Source: Actinostola sp. cb2023 (taxonomy: Eukaryota > Cnidaria > Anthozoa > Actiniaria > Actinostolidae). From it: a stretch of DNA of 64,000 nucleotides. The stretch lies in contig JAUJYZ010000992.1 of assembly GCA_033675265.1 (NCBI GenBank), positions 1-64,000 of the forward strand, written 5' to 3'. Positions 24,421 to 35,544 of the stretch are shown here, piece after piece. Under the pieces are notes generated by a model. The model worked only from the letters and a program-made list of their open reading frames with translations. It had not been told where the DNA came from and searched no databases. Each line of letters begins with the position of its first letter. The first letter of the stretch is position 1. Made by a program: the position numbers and the translations under genes.

Positions 24421-25657
24421 CTGTCATAACAAAAATAATATATTTAAAAAAAATAGAATATATTAAGCTTATAACTAGTCGTTTCTAATAGAAAGTGAAA
24501 TGCTGCGATGTATCGACTATTGAATTCAACGTGTGGTTCCTGATTTGGTTTGTTTGCGTGCTGATTTGTTCCCGTACGCTGCCACAATATGTCAGTGAAC
24601 TCGATCCGACTGGCAGTCAGCGATAGCATGGCTGTATCTCGGATGATTTGTCTTTCAGGGACATCCAAGTACATCCTGTCTCCTTCTTTCAATCATATGA
24701 TCGACTGTAGAACTGGACATATTTTAAAAACACTACATCGTTCTTGACCTTGATGAATGACATGAATGCTTTTCAGCAATATAAAGTTGACTTTGTCATA
24801 TGATCAAACTGTACTGAGAAAACAAGCGCTTACCCGGCGTCGATTCATTCAAAATGGCAAGCTTCCAACTGCGTACTGACCAAAGACTTGGCCTGAAGAT
24901 CGCCGTTTTGAATGAATCGTAGCCAGAGCTAAGCCTTTGTTTGGCAAGCTTGATATTCCAAGCAACATGAGACTCGACGAGGACTGCCACTGACCAAAAG
25001 TACTACAGTCACAAAATCATCGCCCACGAATGAAATCCACAGATCGAAGTATTTCACGGTTAATAACGTGCCCAGTACCCACTCGACCATATCAGACACA
25101 GGGAACCCCGTCAAGAATAGTCTGCTGCTCCGCCTTACGGCTTCGCAGCAATTATAAATATTATATATACACATGTGCTAATCATATAATTTGTGAATTC
25201 TTGCAATGCTTTGGAATTGACTGATTCACCACTTTTCATACATGTCGGCCCACTGGTCACACAAATCACCAAATCGATAGAGATAGCAAGGTACAAATTT
25301 TAACACATTACCTTGGACGCTCAAACCAGTGATTGACCAGTGGATGGAAAGTGAAGAAATAGAAAACGAGTGTGCGTGCTATTTATAGCACGCAGGGACT
25401 GATCAGAACAGGATAGAAGTGTTAGGAGTATAGGTGTCATGCTTCTCAACACTTCTCGAGTGTTCTGATCAGTCCTCGAGTGCTCGAGTGTTTTCTATTT
25501 CTATTTTTGTGTGCTCTCAAGCATGCGGAATACGCATCCTTTGGCCAATCAGAGTGTGCGTTTATATATCATAGTTATTTAGTTATTTTGACCAATTATT
25601 TACAACAAAGTGTCTAGTATTTACAATGATAATTTGAATAATATTCAAACAACTTAC
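24421..25657. other. Long intron of the nine-exon gene with hairpin repeats
   Basis: Exon 2 (ends 25658) joins exon 3 (starts 24420) in phase, so this stretch is intronic. It contains a hairpin at 25356-25501 (arms GAAATAGAAAACACTCG-like, with an inner GACTGATCAGAAC), an inverted CGATTCATTCAAAA pair near 24842 and 24921, and a CACAGGGAACCCC motif near 25097. Open frames here are not used by the splice chain. Confidence 0.5.
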
Positions 25658-26503
25658 TCTCTTTTCTTTCCACGGCGTTTTAGTTTCGTTTTGAATATCT
25701 CTGAAACAGTCCTCAGTACCTTGGCTTTCTCAAGTCGTTTAATACTTGGCGCCTCTTTTTCTAATCTTGTGAAAAGATCCTCCACCGTTAATTCTTCTGC
25801 ATCATCTAGTCGGACGTGCTTTTGTAGAATTTCGTTCAAGTCCATTTTAAACTTATTGTAAGTTGGTTCACTATCAGAAGATATAAGAAGTGAAGTTACA
25901 GAAACAGTGGAACGACACATTATAAGCTTTACAACTGTGTATTTAAGCTTACTTGCCTTTTCGTTTGGTTCCTTTCGGAGTTATTATAACATTTCTTACA
26001 GAACTACCGCTATGTGGTAGCAGTGACTTCGTAGGAGTTCTTATGGTACTTGTATTTTTATCAGTGCCAGTGTCAGTGGCATCTTTCGGTCCTTTCGATG
26101 CCTTCATTGTCTTCATTCTCACTCTAAGGTTTTCCAAATGCTCCTTCGACAAGTCAACTTCGCATTCCTTCAATTCAATGGACTCCCTCTTCGCTTTGAC
26201 TTCTCGTTATAAAACTTTCTTGGAACTATAAATGTATCTTGGAATTTTTGAAACACGGCTGCGTACGAGACTAGAAACATCCTTGTCGACGTCCCTGTCG
26301 GTGGATTCTCCCGCCATATTGGATGTTAACGAGCCACGAGACTTACGAAATTAATGCTTTACACCACTCCCGATAAAAAAATGCCCTTACTAAAACGACT
26401 CCAGGGGACCCGGGTACATCGACAAGTCCTGATGGGTACATCGACAAGTCCATACCATTCGATATTTGGCAGGCAACTCCTCCTCTTCCTCTGGAGGAGG
26501 CTA

Positions 26504-28055
26504 GTTTTTTTTGTCGTTCCATTGTTTAGTTGGAGATCAATCACATACAAGATCAAGAGAAGAGGGATCGTCAGTAAGTATAACTTTCGCTCTGTATTCA
26601 GCTAAATTGAATTTAGTTACTTTTTAAAAGGAGTTATATTTGCACCTATTAGACACAAAAGCCAATGACACTCACTTGGAAATATTAAACAAGTTTATTC
26701 AGACTGAATGTTCAGTTTTTCACTGAACTGTACAGTTATGTAAAGCTAGCACATAAGTGTGAGTAGTAGATAAGTGTGAGCACTGTATTACATGGTATAT
26801 TTGAATTGCAAATTTAAAATTAAAAAAACTCAAGATCACATATAAAATTGGTATCAAAAATTAATTGCATTCCTATATAATCAACAACAAAATCAAATAA
26901 AAATCAGCCAGCATCTGTATGCTGAGTAATGTGAACTAGAATAAAATATAACTACAACAGTAATCAAACATCAGGATGACTTGTTATATGAATAGTGCAA
27001 CAGTATAGATGGAGTTCTGGATGATTTCTCACGTTATCATTGTCGAGTCAACATGATATCAGTTTTTGAATTGTGTTCTACATGTAGCAAATAACCCCAG
27101 TGGGGGGGGAGGGGGGGAGGGTGTGTGTGTGTGGGGGGGGGGGATGTGTGTGTGTGGGGGGGGGGGGGGGGGGGGGGGGGTTGGGGTTCCATACATAAGA
27201 GGGTGGGGATGCTCATAGGAAATTTTTGTGAGAAAAACAAATTCATTGTGTAACTAACAATGGCACTTGTGCACTTGCATGTAAACTGATGCATTTTATG
27301 ATTTTTATTTGATTTTGTTGTTGATTATATAGGAATGCAATTAATTTTTGATGCCAATTTTATATGTAATCTTGAGTTTTTAAAATTTAAAATTTGCAAT
27401 TCAAATATATCATACAGTGCTCACGCTTATCTACTACTCACACTGATATATCTGTGATGTAATTTTACCAAATTTGGTCATTTTTGAGGGCCGATATGAG
27501 GCATTAATGCCCTGTAGAAATCCGTAATGCCCTGTTCACAACTCAAAAATCTCAAAAAAACAATATCCTGATAAAATTACGTCACAGTTATATAATAAAT
27601 CCCTCATTAGATGTTTTCTCAGGTATTACGGGCTGACATTTTACTCGTTGCTCGCATTTTTCCTCACCCTGCGGGCTCGGACAAATACTTTCGCAACTCG
27701 TAAAATATCAGCCCGTAATACCCGAGAAAACATCTAATAAGCTGTATATACACTTATGTGCTAGCTTTACATAACTGTACAGTTCAGTGAAAAACTGAAC
27801 ATTCAGTATGAAGACTAACTCTGAATAAACTTGTTTAATATTTCCAAATGAGTGTCATTGGCTTTTGTGTCTAATAGGTGCAAAAAAACTCCTTTTAAAA
27901 AGTAACTAAATTCAATTTAATTCATTGAATTATATACTGAATAGTCACTGGCTGAATACAGAGCGAAAGTTATACTTAAGCTTACTGACGATCCCTCTTC
28001 TCTTGATCTTGTATGTGATTGATCTCCAACTAAACAATGGAACGACAAAAAAAAC
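26504..28055. mobile_element. Inverted-repeat element nested in the right terminal repeat
   Basis: Starts GTTTTTTTTGTCGTTCC and ends with the complement. The arms extend about 400 bases (26504-26905 against 27300-28055). The right arm is itself interrupted at about 27445-27745 by a segment with its own ATTAGATGTTTTCTC inverted ends. The loop holds G-rich low-complexity DNA (27100-27180). It splits the right terminal repeat of the 16.6-kb transposon between AGGAGGCTA and AAACTACAACCC, a junction seen unsplit on the left at about 12045-12077. Confidence 0.7.
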
Positions 28056-28384
28056 TACAACCCAATTTAATAGAAGATAATACAATATTATATATGCATT
28101 GTATTCTAGTTGGACATGAATTTTTAACCGATTTTTTTATGTTTCTCACGAAATATACTCCACAAGGACTTCGTAACAGCAGTAACAGCAGCCATGACAC
28201 TTTTAAAGGCAAACTACCGCTGACCACTCGTCCCCAGTCTCCCATTTTCCATTCCTCATTCTTCATTCCCCATTCCCCATTCCCCATTCCCTATTCTCCA
28301 TTCCCCATTCGCCATTCCCCATTCGCCATTCCCCATTCCCCATTCCCCATTCACCATTTCTCATTCCCTATATTAGTAACGTCC
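28056..28384 (-). repeat. Right terminal inverted repeat of the 16.6-kb transposon
   Basis: Reads inward from 28384 as GGACGTTACTAATATAGGG, followed by about 120 bases of GGGGAATG-type minisatellite and the same unique block as the left arm. The outer 25 bases are identical between arms. Confidence 0.8.
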
Positions 28385-28665
28385 TTAATTGCCGTCCAAT
28401 GAAACACCGGGAGAAATCTCTCACAGAGTTACAACCTTTCAGCCAAGCAACTCTGCTGTTTCAAGGCAGTCAATTTTGTTAAATGTTAGTGGATCGGCTA
28501 GTTTTATTTAAAGCTGGTATTCGAGCATGGAGAATATTCGGTTAATTGCCGCCCAATGAAACACCGGGAGAAATCTCTCACAGAGTTACAACCTTTCAGC
28601 CAAGCAACTCTGCTGTTTCACAAGGTAGTCAATATTGTTAAATGTTATGGGATTGGAAATGAAAA
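28385..28665. repeat. Tandem ~157-bp repeat: right half of target plus an intact copy
   Basis: Two successive units start TTAATTGCCG(C/T)CCAATG at 28385 and 28542. The junction at 28508-28560 reads continuously from the 3' part of one unit into the next. This shows the sequence that the 16.6-kb insertion interrupted at 11790. Confidence 0.75.
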
Positions 28666-30872
28666 TGTAGCCTCTCACAGAATTACAGCAAATATCACTG
28701 AATTTAATTGCGTTACATGTAGACGTCGTTCAAGAAGAAGGCCAAATTAAATGGCTTTGAGTTAACGGGGTTATACATATATCCCTCGAAGCGAAAGCAA
28801 CGCAAACACTAATCTATTCAGTCTGAGCTTATTTCATTATGAGATATATTCCGCGAATGATACCGCTAAACGCTAAAACTACTATATATGTTGTGGTCAC
28901 GCCATTCGAATATAAATATTACGCGGGAACATATAGAATCATAGAACTCGAATCAAGCTCATCATGTGTGCTCATGAGCGGCACAAATATGAGAGATAAG
29001 TTTTTAGATGCTAGTTTTATGTATTATTACACGGTACACGCATGTTTTTTCTGAAATGTGCATGATGAAATTGTGATATTTTGAATTTTGGCGCCACTTT
29101 GTAGCGTGGTCAAAATATTGTAATATTTTTAGCTCTTTGACGACCAGAAGCTATAGTGAAAGATGTATTATCGATCTATAATTACACTACTTTGATAAAA
29201 GTGATCAGAATGGCAGTAAAAGCACATCTTAAAGCAATAACGTTTGGTCAATTGCATCCTAGTTTGTATCATTAGGTCGCGAAACTGCTCGTATATAAAC
29301 AGGCATCTGCCGACACATCTCGAATAGCCGTCGATGGTTTCTGTATAACTACATCGCTTATACCCCGTTCCCCTTTTGTATGTTCTTCGGTGATATCCTT
29401 CATGACGATCGACTGGTAACTCGGAGCTGCTGCAGAATATCTAATACACAGCCTACTAGTCCTACTGATATTACTTTATTTTGTCGTCGTTTGACATGGT
29501 TCACACTAGCTTAGCAAGACCACATGCTGATGTTGGTCGGTTCAATCGACGAACATCAGCAGGGTGCCACATGCAAATTCAGATCACATAAAGTTCGCCG
29601 TCATGTAACATTCAAACTGTCACAATGATCGCGACAAACGTCGCCGTTAAACGCTCAACCTGAATCTGCTGTAAGGTAAAGTGATTGTGGCATTATTCTC
29701 TATTTCAAGTAGTTTTGTTTCGATCGAAATCCAGTACAGTGTAGGGATACGTGATGTACATATCTTGTATTCATCAAGTTTTGACAGTTGTGACACGTCA
29801 ATTTTCAAACCGGAAGAAATTGTGATTGGCTAATATTGTGGGGGAACTTCACGAAGGTCATAAGGGGCGGAACAGGTTCTGTATAGCATTGGTGTCAGGC
29901 TCACCTTTTCCCCTTCCCTTTCCTTTCCCCTCCTCCTTTCCCTCCCCTTTGAGCCTGAAACTCAGGTTACCTCCGACGGGAGAAGGAACGACCGACCGAG
30001 GAGCTCTGGGTACGAGAATGAACTCCAGAGCCTGCGTTACTTTCGGCCAGCGGCGAGAACGTAGGCTCTGGCATAATCCAATTTTTGGGAACAGGATTTC
30101 TTGTTCTTCCGGTTTTAGAGCGCACGCGCAAGTTAGCACGGCAGTGTTGTAAATTGTCGATTCAGGTTTCAGTGGAATTCATCGAAAGGTTTCATTAGGG
30201 AATAGCCGTACAAGGTTTAAACCAAAGTGTTTTTAATAAATATATTCTCCACTGAGTTAGAGAAATAGTTTGGCATAGTTTTTTACATCAACAGTTGCCA
30301 TGGTAACGAGGACACGCCCTTTGATCCTCGAAATGATAGCTCCACGCTAACAGCTGTAGCTCTATAAATACATATGCTGTACCTCTGAAAGTTTCAGAAT
30401 ATGCTCTACATAGATAGGACTATGCAATGAACCTAAAAAAAATCAATGTGTTTTATTCAAATCAGAAAATATTAGGATTATTTGCATAAATATCATTTTT
30501 TTGGGCTCCGCCCAGATTGAAATTATCCTAATAATAATGTTAATTAAGAAAATAATAATATTTTTTTTGGTTCATTGTACTGAGGTAGTATTAACAAAGA
30601 GCTACACCAAGTTTCATTGTAGTATGTTACATACTTCTTAAAGGAGAAATGTTAAGCTATGACAAGTTGTACTAAAACCTGCTTTCTCAGAAAAATGGAC
30701 TTAAAGTTAAAATTTTGATTAAATTTAACATAAGCTTCATGCATAAGAGCTTATGGCCACTAAAACTCTCCTGCAGCATAAGTTACTCCCTCTGCTTGCT
30801 GTTTTTTTGTCTTCTTTCTTCTTTTTAGAACCTCTTAGTACTTTTCTTCTATTCTTAACTGTCTCAGTCTGC
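28666..30872. other. Non-coding DNA with dispersed repeat fragments
   Basis: Contains an inverted copy (29598-29670) of sequence at 9408-9478 and a CCTTTTCCCCTTCC-type pyrimidine tract near 29906. At 29990-30200 there is a copy of the AGAGCCTGCGTTAC hairpin repeat, collinear with 12190-12435. The rest is AT-rich with no supported gene. Confidence 0.5.
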
Positions 30873-31375
30873 TTATACTCCGCAGTGCTTTGCTCCACTG
30901 TGTCCTTTACCTAATGACCTCATAGCATAAATAAGTCTCCTATTTACTTCAAAGCTTTTGCACTGCTTCTTGGATGTGTTAAACTCGCGTTTCCATCCAC
31001 AGTTCTCGCACAAAAGTCGAAGACTTGAAGCACAACCCTTCCTTTCAAAGTGGTTTTCCATCAGAGTCACTTGAAAATTTCCACATTCAGCACATGGTAG
31101 AGATGAGAATGCTTGACTTAAAAGTTCCATATCGAACAACCTGAATCCTGTGATAGATAGATCATCTAATGCATCTTCCTTGGGTTCAGATGGCTTGGGC
31201 TTTTCAATATATGAAATCTTCTTAGATGAGATAGAAGTTCCAAGTTTGGATTCGGTTGTTGATGGTTGACCGAAAATGGTTTCACCGTAGCGTCTTCGTC
31301 GATCTCTTGCTCTTTCCTCTTCAAATTCGTGTGTTGATTCCCTGAAAACCTTCTCTTTGGACGTCTAACTGTTCG
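30873..31375 (-). pseudogene. Mutator-like transposase N-terminal fragment
   Basis: The best frame ends at 30873 and encodes a two-CxxC zinc-ribbon-like segment (LPCAECGNFQVTL...LLCENCGWKREF) followed by KSFEVNRRLIYAMRSLGKGHSGAKHCG. This pattern is typical of the start of the 'Mutator' transposase domain found in many invertebrate elements (family recalled, not searched). Upstream, the frame changes: RRPKRRFSGNQHTN lies in a neighbouring frame near 31350, so at least one frameshift is present. The catalytic part is missing, as a stop follows at once. No terminal repeats were found. It is a relic. Confidence 0.65.
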
Positions 31376-31701
31376 AGTCTTCGGTATAATTAACTTTGAA
31401 GAAGTAAATGCGACTAATATCTATATATAAAGTACTTTAAAAATCCAAATTGGCTTTGAACGCGAGAATATTTTGGAAAATGATGAATAACTGGATGCTT
31501 GCGCCAAATCGAGGCTCTAGAGACACGGCTTAAAAACCGCTGATTGGTTAATATTTTTTCGCTTTGAGAGTGCGCAATAAAGGATACCGCTTAATTTAGC
31601 GCGGGCTCGTTCAAAATGGCGGTCGAAGAGTCATGTTCGTGACAAGAAAATTTTCACACAAAAAGTTGTTTCAATCACTGTTCTTTTACGAAAACTCTCT
31701 T

Positions 31702-31935
31702 CTAATCAAAGGATATTGTAGAACTTGAGTTCATACGTTCAAATATGGGCTTCAATTCCAATATAGTAGCTTTACTGTCACAGAAAACTATCACCATGTC
31801 CGGAGGAAGTGTGTCAGGAATATCATAAACAACTACATCGGTATATCGGCATTCTCCCTTGTGTTCTTCAATAATCAGGAGATCATTTTCCTTGAGGATA
31901 ATTTTTTGAATAGGTTGTATCTCTATGAGGTAATT
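31702..31935 (-). CDS. Terminal coding exon, unknown protein
   Basis: A 78-codon frame follows an acceptor (ATTACTGCAG, next base 31935) and ends in TAG at 31702. The peptide is a natural globular-looking sequence: NYLIEIQPIQKIILKENDLL, then EEHKGECRYTDVVVYDIPDT and PDMVIVFCDSKATILELKP. A further candidate coding segment just upstream (near 32050-31980, VGRLMLTKHLKNEVDGIP) is in a different frame and lacks a convincing donor. I do not recognise the family. It could be the 3' end of a host gene or of a transposon gene. Confidence 0.35.
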   Translation of the reverse strand, partial: NYLIEIQPIQKIILKENDLLIIEEHKGECRYTDVVVYDIPDTLPPDMVIVFCDSKATILELKPIFERMNSSSTISFD

Positions 31936-34900
31936 CTGCAGTAATCGTCAATGAGACATCGATACTAGTCATGAATCAGGCCGACTTAGCAAGAGTTGGA
32001 ATGCCATCCACTTCATTCTTCAGGTGTTTGGTCAACATAAGCCTTCCTACTTCTTGCAATATTGGTAAGTTTATTTTACACTTTCCTTTGTACATATATC
32101 AACTTTCTTGGATGCTCGTTGTCAGGGAATGATTGAAAAATACGAAATTGAGTGTTACAGGGGCGACTACTCAAGAACATGCAAGAAAATCGAACGTTTT
32201 CGATCTTGTACTATCTTTTTACTAAAATAATAATAATATGAATATTAGATCCATCTATTCGGCTTCCCTTCATCGTTTACATCATTACAAGTTACCATTC
32301 ATGGTAAAAATGCTGTATTCTCACGAGGCATTCATGTCCATTTAGGAGTAACATGAATTAGACCATCATGACTCGCATCATGTACATGTACCCAGATTTA
32401 TTATTCAAATTTGATTTTTGTTGTTGATTTGATTTCTCTATGTGATGAAGTCTCATTAAGACGTATATCAATTCATTTCTCATTTTCATGAAAGTATTTT
32501 GAATTTCTTTATTGAACTGTTATTAACTCATAGCATTTTGAGGTACAGCTATGTACATGTAAATTGATAACAGTAAAAGGCTACATGTATTTTAATACAA
32601 TATAAAATAATATCAGTAGTATAAAATTATAATATATTATTATAATATAGTAATATTAATTCTCTCATTATACTTGTAGGTTTACAGCACAAGTATCTAC
32701 TAATAACTGGAGTTCATTGTATGAAGATTAATAACATACATTTTCTGTCTTTCTTTTGTTGGTGCTGCATTTGCATGTTTACCTCAAACCAGGACTCAGT
32801 GACATACAAATCCTATTTATTATACATTGTACTCAGTATCTGCATTCTCATTGGTCAAGAGCCTACAGATAATTCTAACTATCAGTGCGTGCCAGCAATA
32901 TTTCAGCGGTCTGGTGGTTATCTGTAGGCAGTTATCTGCAAAAACGAGCCTGCTTAGGTCAGCGGATTGGTTGTTATCTGTAGGTTACTACAGTGCTGTC
33001 GTTTCAATCATCATTCATTTGTTGTTGTTGTTGTTGGATTGCTTTCAATCCACATAGACAATGTATAATAAAACAATATTATTATTGGATGAGGTTTTGA
33101 TGATATCCGGAATTATCAATGTCTCTGCAAATGTTATTGGCCTCAGCCTACGGCTTCGGCCAATAACACTTACCTCTAGTCTACATTGATAATTCCGGAT
33201 ATCATCAAAACCTCATCCAATAATAATATTGTTTATTATAGTGCCATAAGCTAATCAGGTTGAATTAATTGATTCCCTTATTCTTTTGTGTAGTTTTGCC
33301 TTTTAAAATTGTTTGACCATTTCATTTTGTTTATTGTTTGGGGGTATATTTACTGACCATAACAAATTATTTGTGGAGTTACAGTTTGTTAAAAAGTGAA
33401 AATTGAAGGAAGTCTATTGGACTTTTAGGAAATAGCGCTATAGAAATAAATTATTATTATTGTTATTATTAAGTCATTTTGAACTTATGGGCCACTAATA
33501 AAGTAGAGAATGGGCAAGGTGTTGAAGCAATAATTTATTACATGCATAAATCATATCAACAGGCATACAGTCATTGTTTTAGTTTACCTCAGTATTATGA
33601 TGTACACTGTATCCAGGTATGAATTAGATGATATAAATCAATATTAATTTATTGTTTTGATTCACAATAAAAGTCAGTTTAATTCTTACTAGTAAACATG
33701 TTCTTGCTTAATTACCATAACTACCTGAGACCATATCAAATAAAATTCCAATATTTCCACTGACAAAATCAATACAATCTTGATCTCAAACCAATTTTCT
33801 TGTCCCTTTTCTTGTATTCGAGATATCAATATAATTCTACCGTGTAGTCCATAAAACACTGTCTTATAGTTACTATGACTTTTGTGTCGGACTTTTCGAA
33901 ATAAAAATATACATGTATGTATATGTATTTCAAATGGACAAGGACTCACATGAAGTGGAATACTATAGAGTACATGTATTTCACTTTGAATACTTAAAAT
34001 ATTTTTATCACACAATTTCCCTGTGCTTCAGAGTAATTTTGTTGACAATAATTATATTATATTATTTGTAGATATTCCATATGGTAAGGCAATTAAACAA
34101 TGAATACTCATGGTTTATGGAATTTAGAGTGTCTTGAAATAGATTTCGTAAAGATGGTGTCTAGTTATAGCTGGGTGTTTATCAGTTTCTTTCAAGTGGA
34201 TGCTACATATTTTTGTGCTAATTTGTTTGGGGTTCAATTCTTGAAAGAATGGGAAAAAACGGTGGGGGGCAGTGTTTTATGATCTTAGAGCATGGACCGC
34301 TTATGGGAAAACAACAAACCTCTTTACGTGCATATTCAATCGAGTAGTTTTTACAAAGATGTACTTCTGACTGTTCTGTTGTAAACCCACGAGCCCTAGC
34401 TATTATACCTGAATAGGTCCTTACAGTCCCATTACAATTCACAGCAGTGGAATCTCGCAAAACAAGACAAGAATGGCCCCTAGCCTTTCGGACATTTTGT
34501 AAAAGCTCTACAAAACTATAGCATTAGAGGAAACCCCAAGAATGTGTGCACACGCATCAAAAGCGTTCAAAAAGGGCGGGGAAATTATATGTAAACAAGA
34601 AAGACAAAGAAATGACTTGTGGTACGAACTTTGTAAGGCCAAACAAATTTATTATGTCTTAAGACCATACACAACCACAGACATAAAATTGCTTAATCAG
34701 GTTTAAGCGACTGCAAGCCGTTGCATCGACAATCGATCTCGGGAAATATTTTATCGAATGGCAAAGGTAAGGGAAAGTAAGCTGTTGACCAACTTCGTAG
34801 AATAAAACAGAATGTGCTTAGAAAACACTCAATAACTTAATGGCACAAGCATAGAATTTGGTGCACACCTCATATTTTGTTTAATAAAGAATAATAAACA

Positions 34901-35544
34901 AAATATCAAAGCCTTTCGCTTATCTTTGATGTTGTCACCTTATTTTTTGCCAAAACACGAAGACAGTTGGCATTTCTCAACAAGACGATTTCTGATTCTT
35001 TTCTCCAAGAGTAAAGTTGTTTTTCGGACTTCCGTGTTTACTGATTTCTTTCAAAACAAGTTGGTTGTTCGAAGTGAACCCTATATATTCGCTGTTTCTG
35101 GTTGCATTTGAAATTCCGCTTAATCTATGACGCTGAGGGTCGTACACAGTCGAATGGGTTTTGCAGCGCGGGAAACCATCGCGCGTCCGCCATTTTGTCG
35201 CGGGAAATGTCGCGCATGCGCAGCGGTTTTTAAGCCGTGTCGGCTCTAGACCCATTCCACAGCCAAGTATAACACAGGTAACCCACAGTCGATACTCAAA
35301 GAACGTTTTTCATCATATTTTGGGCGTTTTTCTCTCAAAAAAGGGACGCGTAAACAAAACCGTTGCCCCTAGCAACCGAACAACAAACCTCAGAAAGAAG
35401 GAAAAAAACGGTTAAAAGAACATTCCTTTCAAAAACCTAATATGTTACGTTTATTAAGCATTAAATTTGACAGTTTGTGAGATAGGACAAAAGAAATTCG
35501 AAAATCTTCAAAATTGGTCAAAATTTGGGTATCATACCACCTAA
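31936..35544. other. Non-coding DNA with one long hairpin, no supported gene
   Basis: AT-rich. A near-perfect hairpin spans 33065-33240, with arms about 70 bases starting ATAATAAAACAATATTATTA. A TTATTATTG tail near 33446-33475, following GCGCTATAGAAATAAA, looks like the 3' end of a SINE. At 35163-35240, GCGGTTTTTAAGCCGTGTC resembles an inverted stretch at 31520-31545. Short open frames lack support. Confidence 0.45.

Larger units (their letters stand above)
19425..26317 (-). pseudogene. Nine-exon transposon gene, N-terminal DUF6589-like protein (broken)
   Basis: Exons (minus): 26317-25953, 25870-25658, 24420-24347, 24216-24166, 23877-23806, 23699-23619, 23155-22463, 20428-20126 and 20029-19425. 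Each has GT/AG borders and compatible phases, summing to 819 codons including the stop. The protein starts MAGESTDRDVDKDV, is Lys-rich early, has a coiled coil in exon 7 (LVDKLNVNIDHLKTENDQL), then a helical block (CPTIINILEQLLL...VHLLASLLDIRDQRS) and an acidic tail (DLESDLASGDEFE). The helical block followed by YQDNMQLARTSLRHLRL recalls the N-terminal half of DUF6589 proteins (CPTL..., then a GDN-type motif); this is from memory. Lesions: TAA at codon 37 (26209-26207), one T missing in the run at 22911-22916, and one A extra in the run at 20422-20428. The last two offset each other. The function is unknown; a role in transposition is inferred from context. Confidence 0.65.
11782..28393. mobile_element. 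16.6-kb transposon carrying RecQ, ankyrin and DUF6589-like genes
   Basis: The element is 11791-28384. Both ends read GGACGTTACTAATATAGGG inward, and TTAATTGCC is duplicated exactly at 11782-11790 and 28385-28393. The terminal repeats run about 290-370 bases (GGGGAATG-type minisatellite, then a GTGGTCAGCGGTAG stretch, a CTGCTGTTACTGCTGTTACG stretch and AGCCTCCTCC). They end inside at a 19-bp perfect inverted pair, GTTGCCTGCCAAATATCGA, at 13149-13167 and 26459-26477. Between these lie a RecQ gene (+) and two minus-strand genes. Later insertions split both terminal repeats (12078-13147 and 26504-28055). From memory, a helicase-encoding lineage of Academ transposons with long target duplications has been described. 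This may be a relative, but I could not check that. Confidence 0.8.

Noticed and set aside
24444..24692. Extra exon of the nine-exon gene (frame with MYLDVPERQIIRDTAML)
   Set aside because: Exon 2 joins exon 3 in phase without it. It has no convincing polypyrimidine acceptor or GTRAGT donor and runs into a stop.
13149..26477. The 19-bp pair GTTGCCTGCCAAATATCGA as the true transposon ends
   Set aside because: No target duplication flanks it. The outer GGACGTTACTAATATAGGG ends have an exact 9-bp duplication and an empty site, so the 19-bp pair is read as the inner edge of the terminal repeats.
34977..35255. 92-codon frame starting MGLEPTRLKNRCACATF
   Set aside because: No splice support. It overlaps sequence repeated near 31520 and an ATGGCGGAC start on the same strand, so it looks like a repeat shadow.
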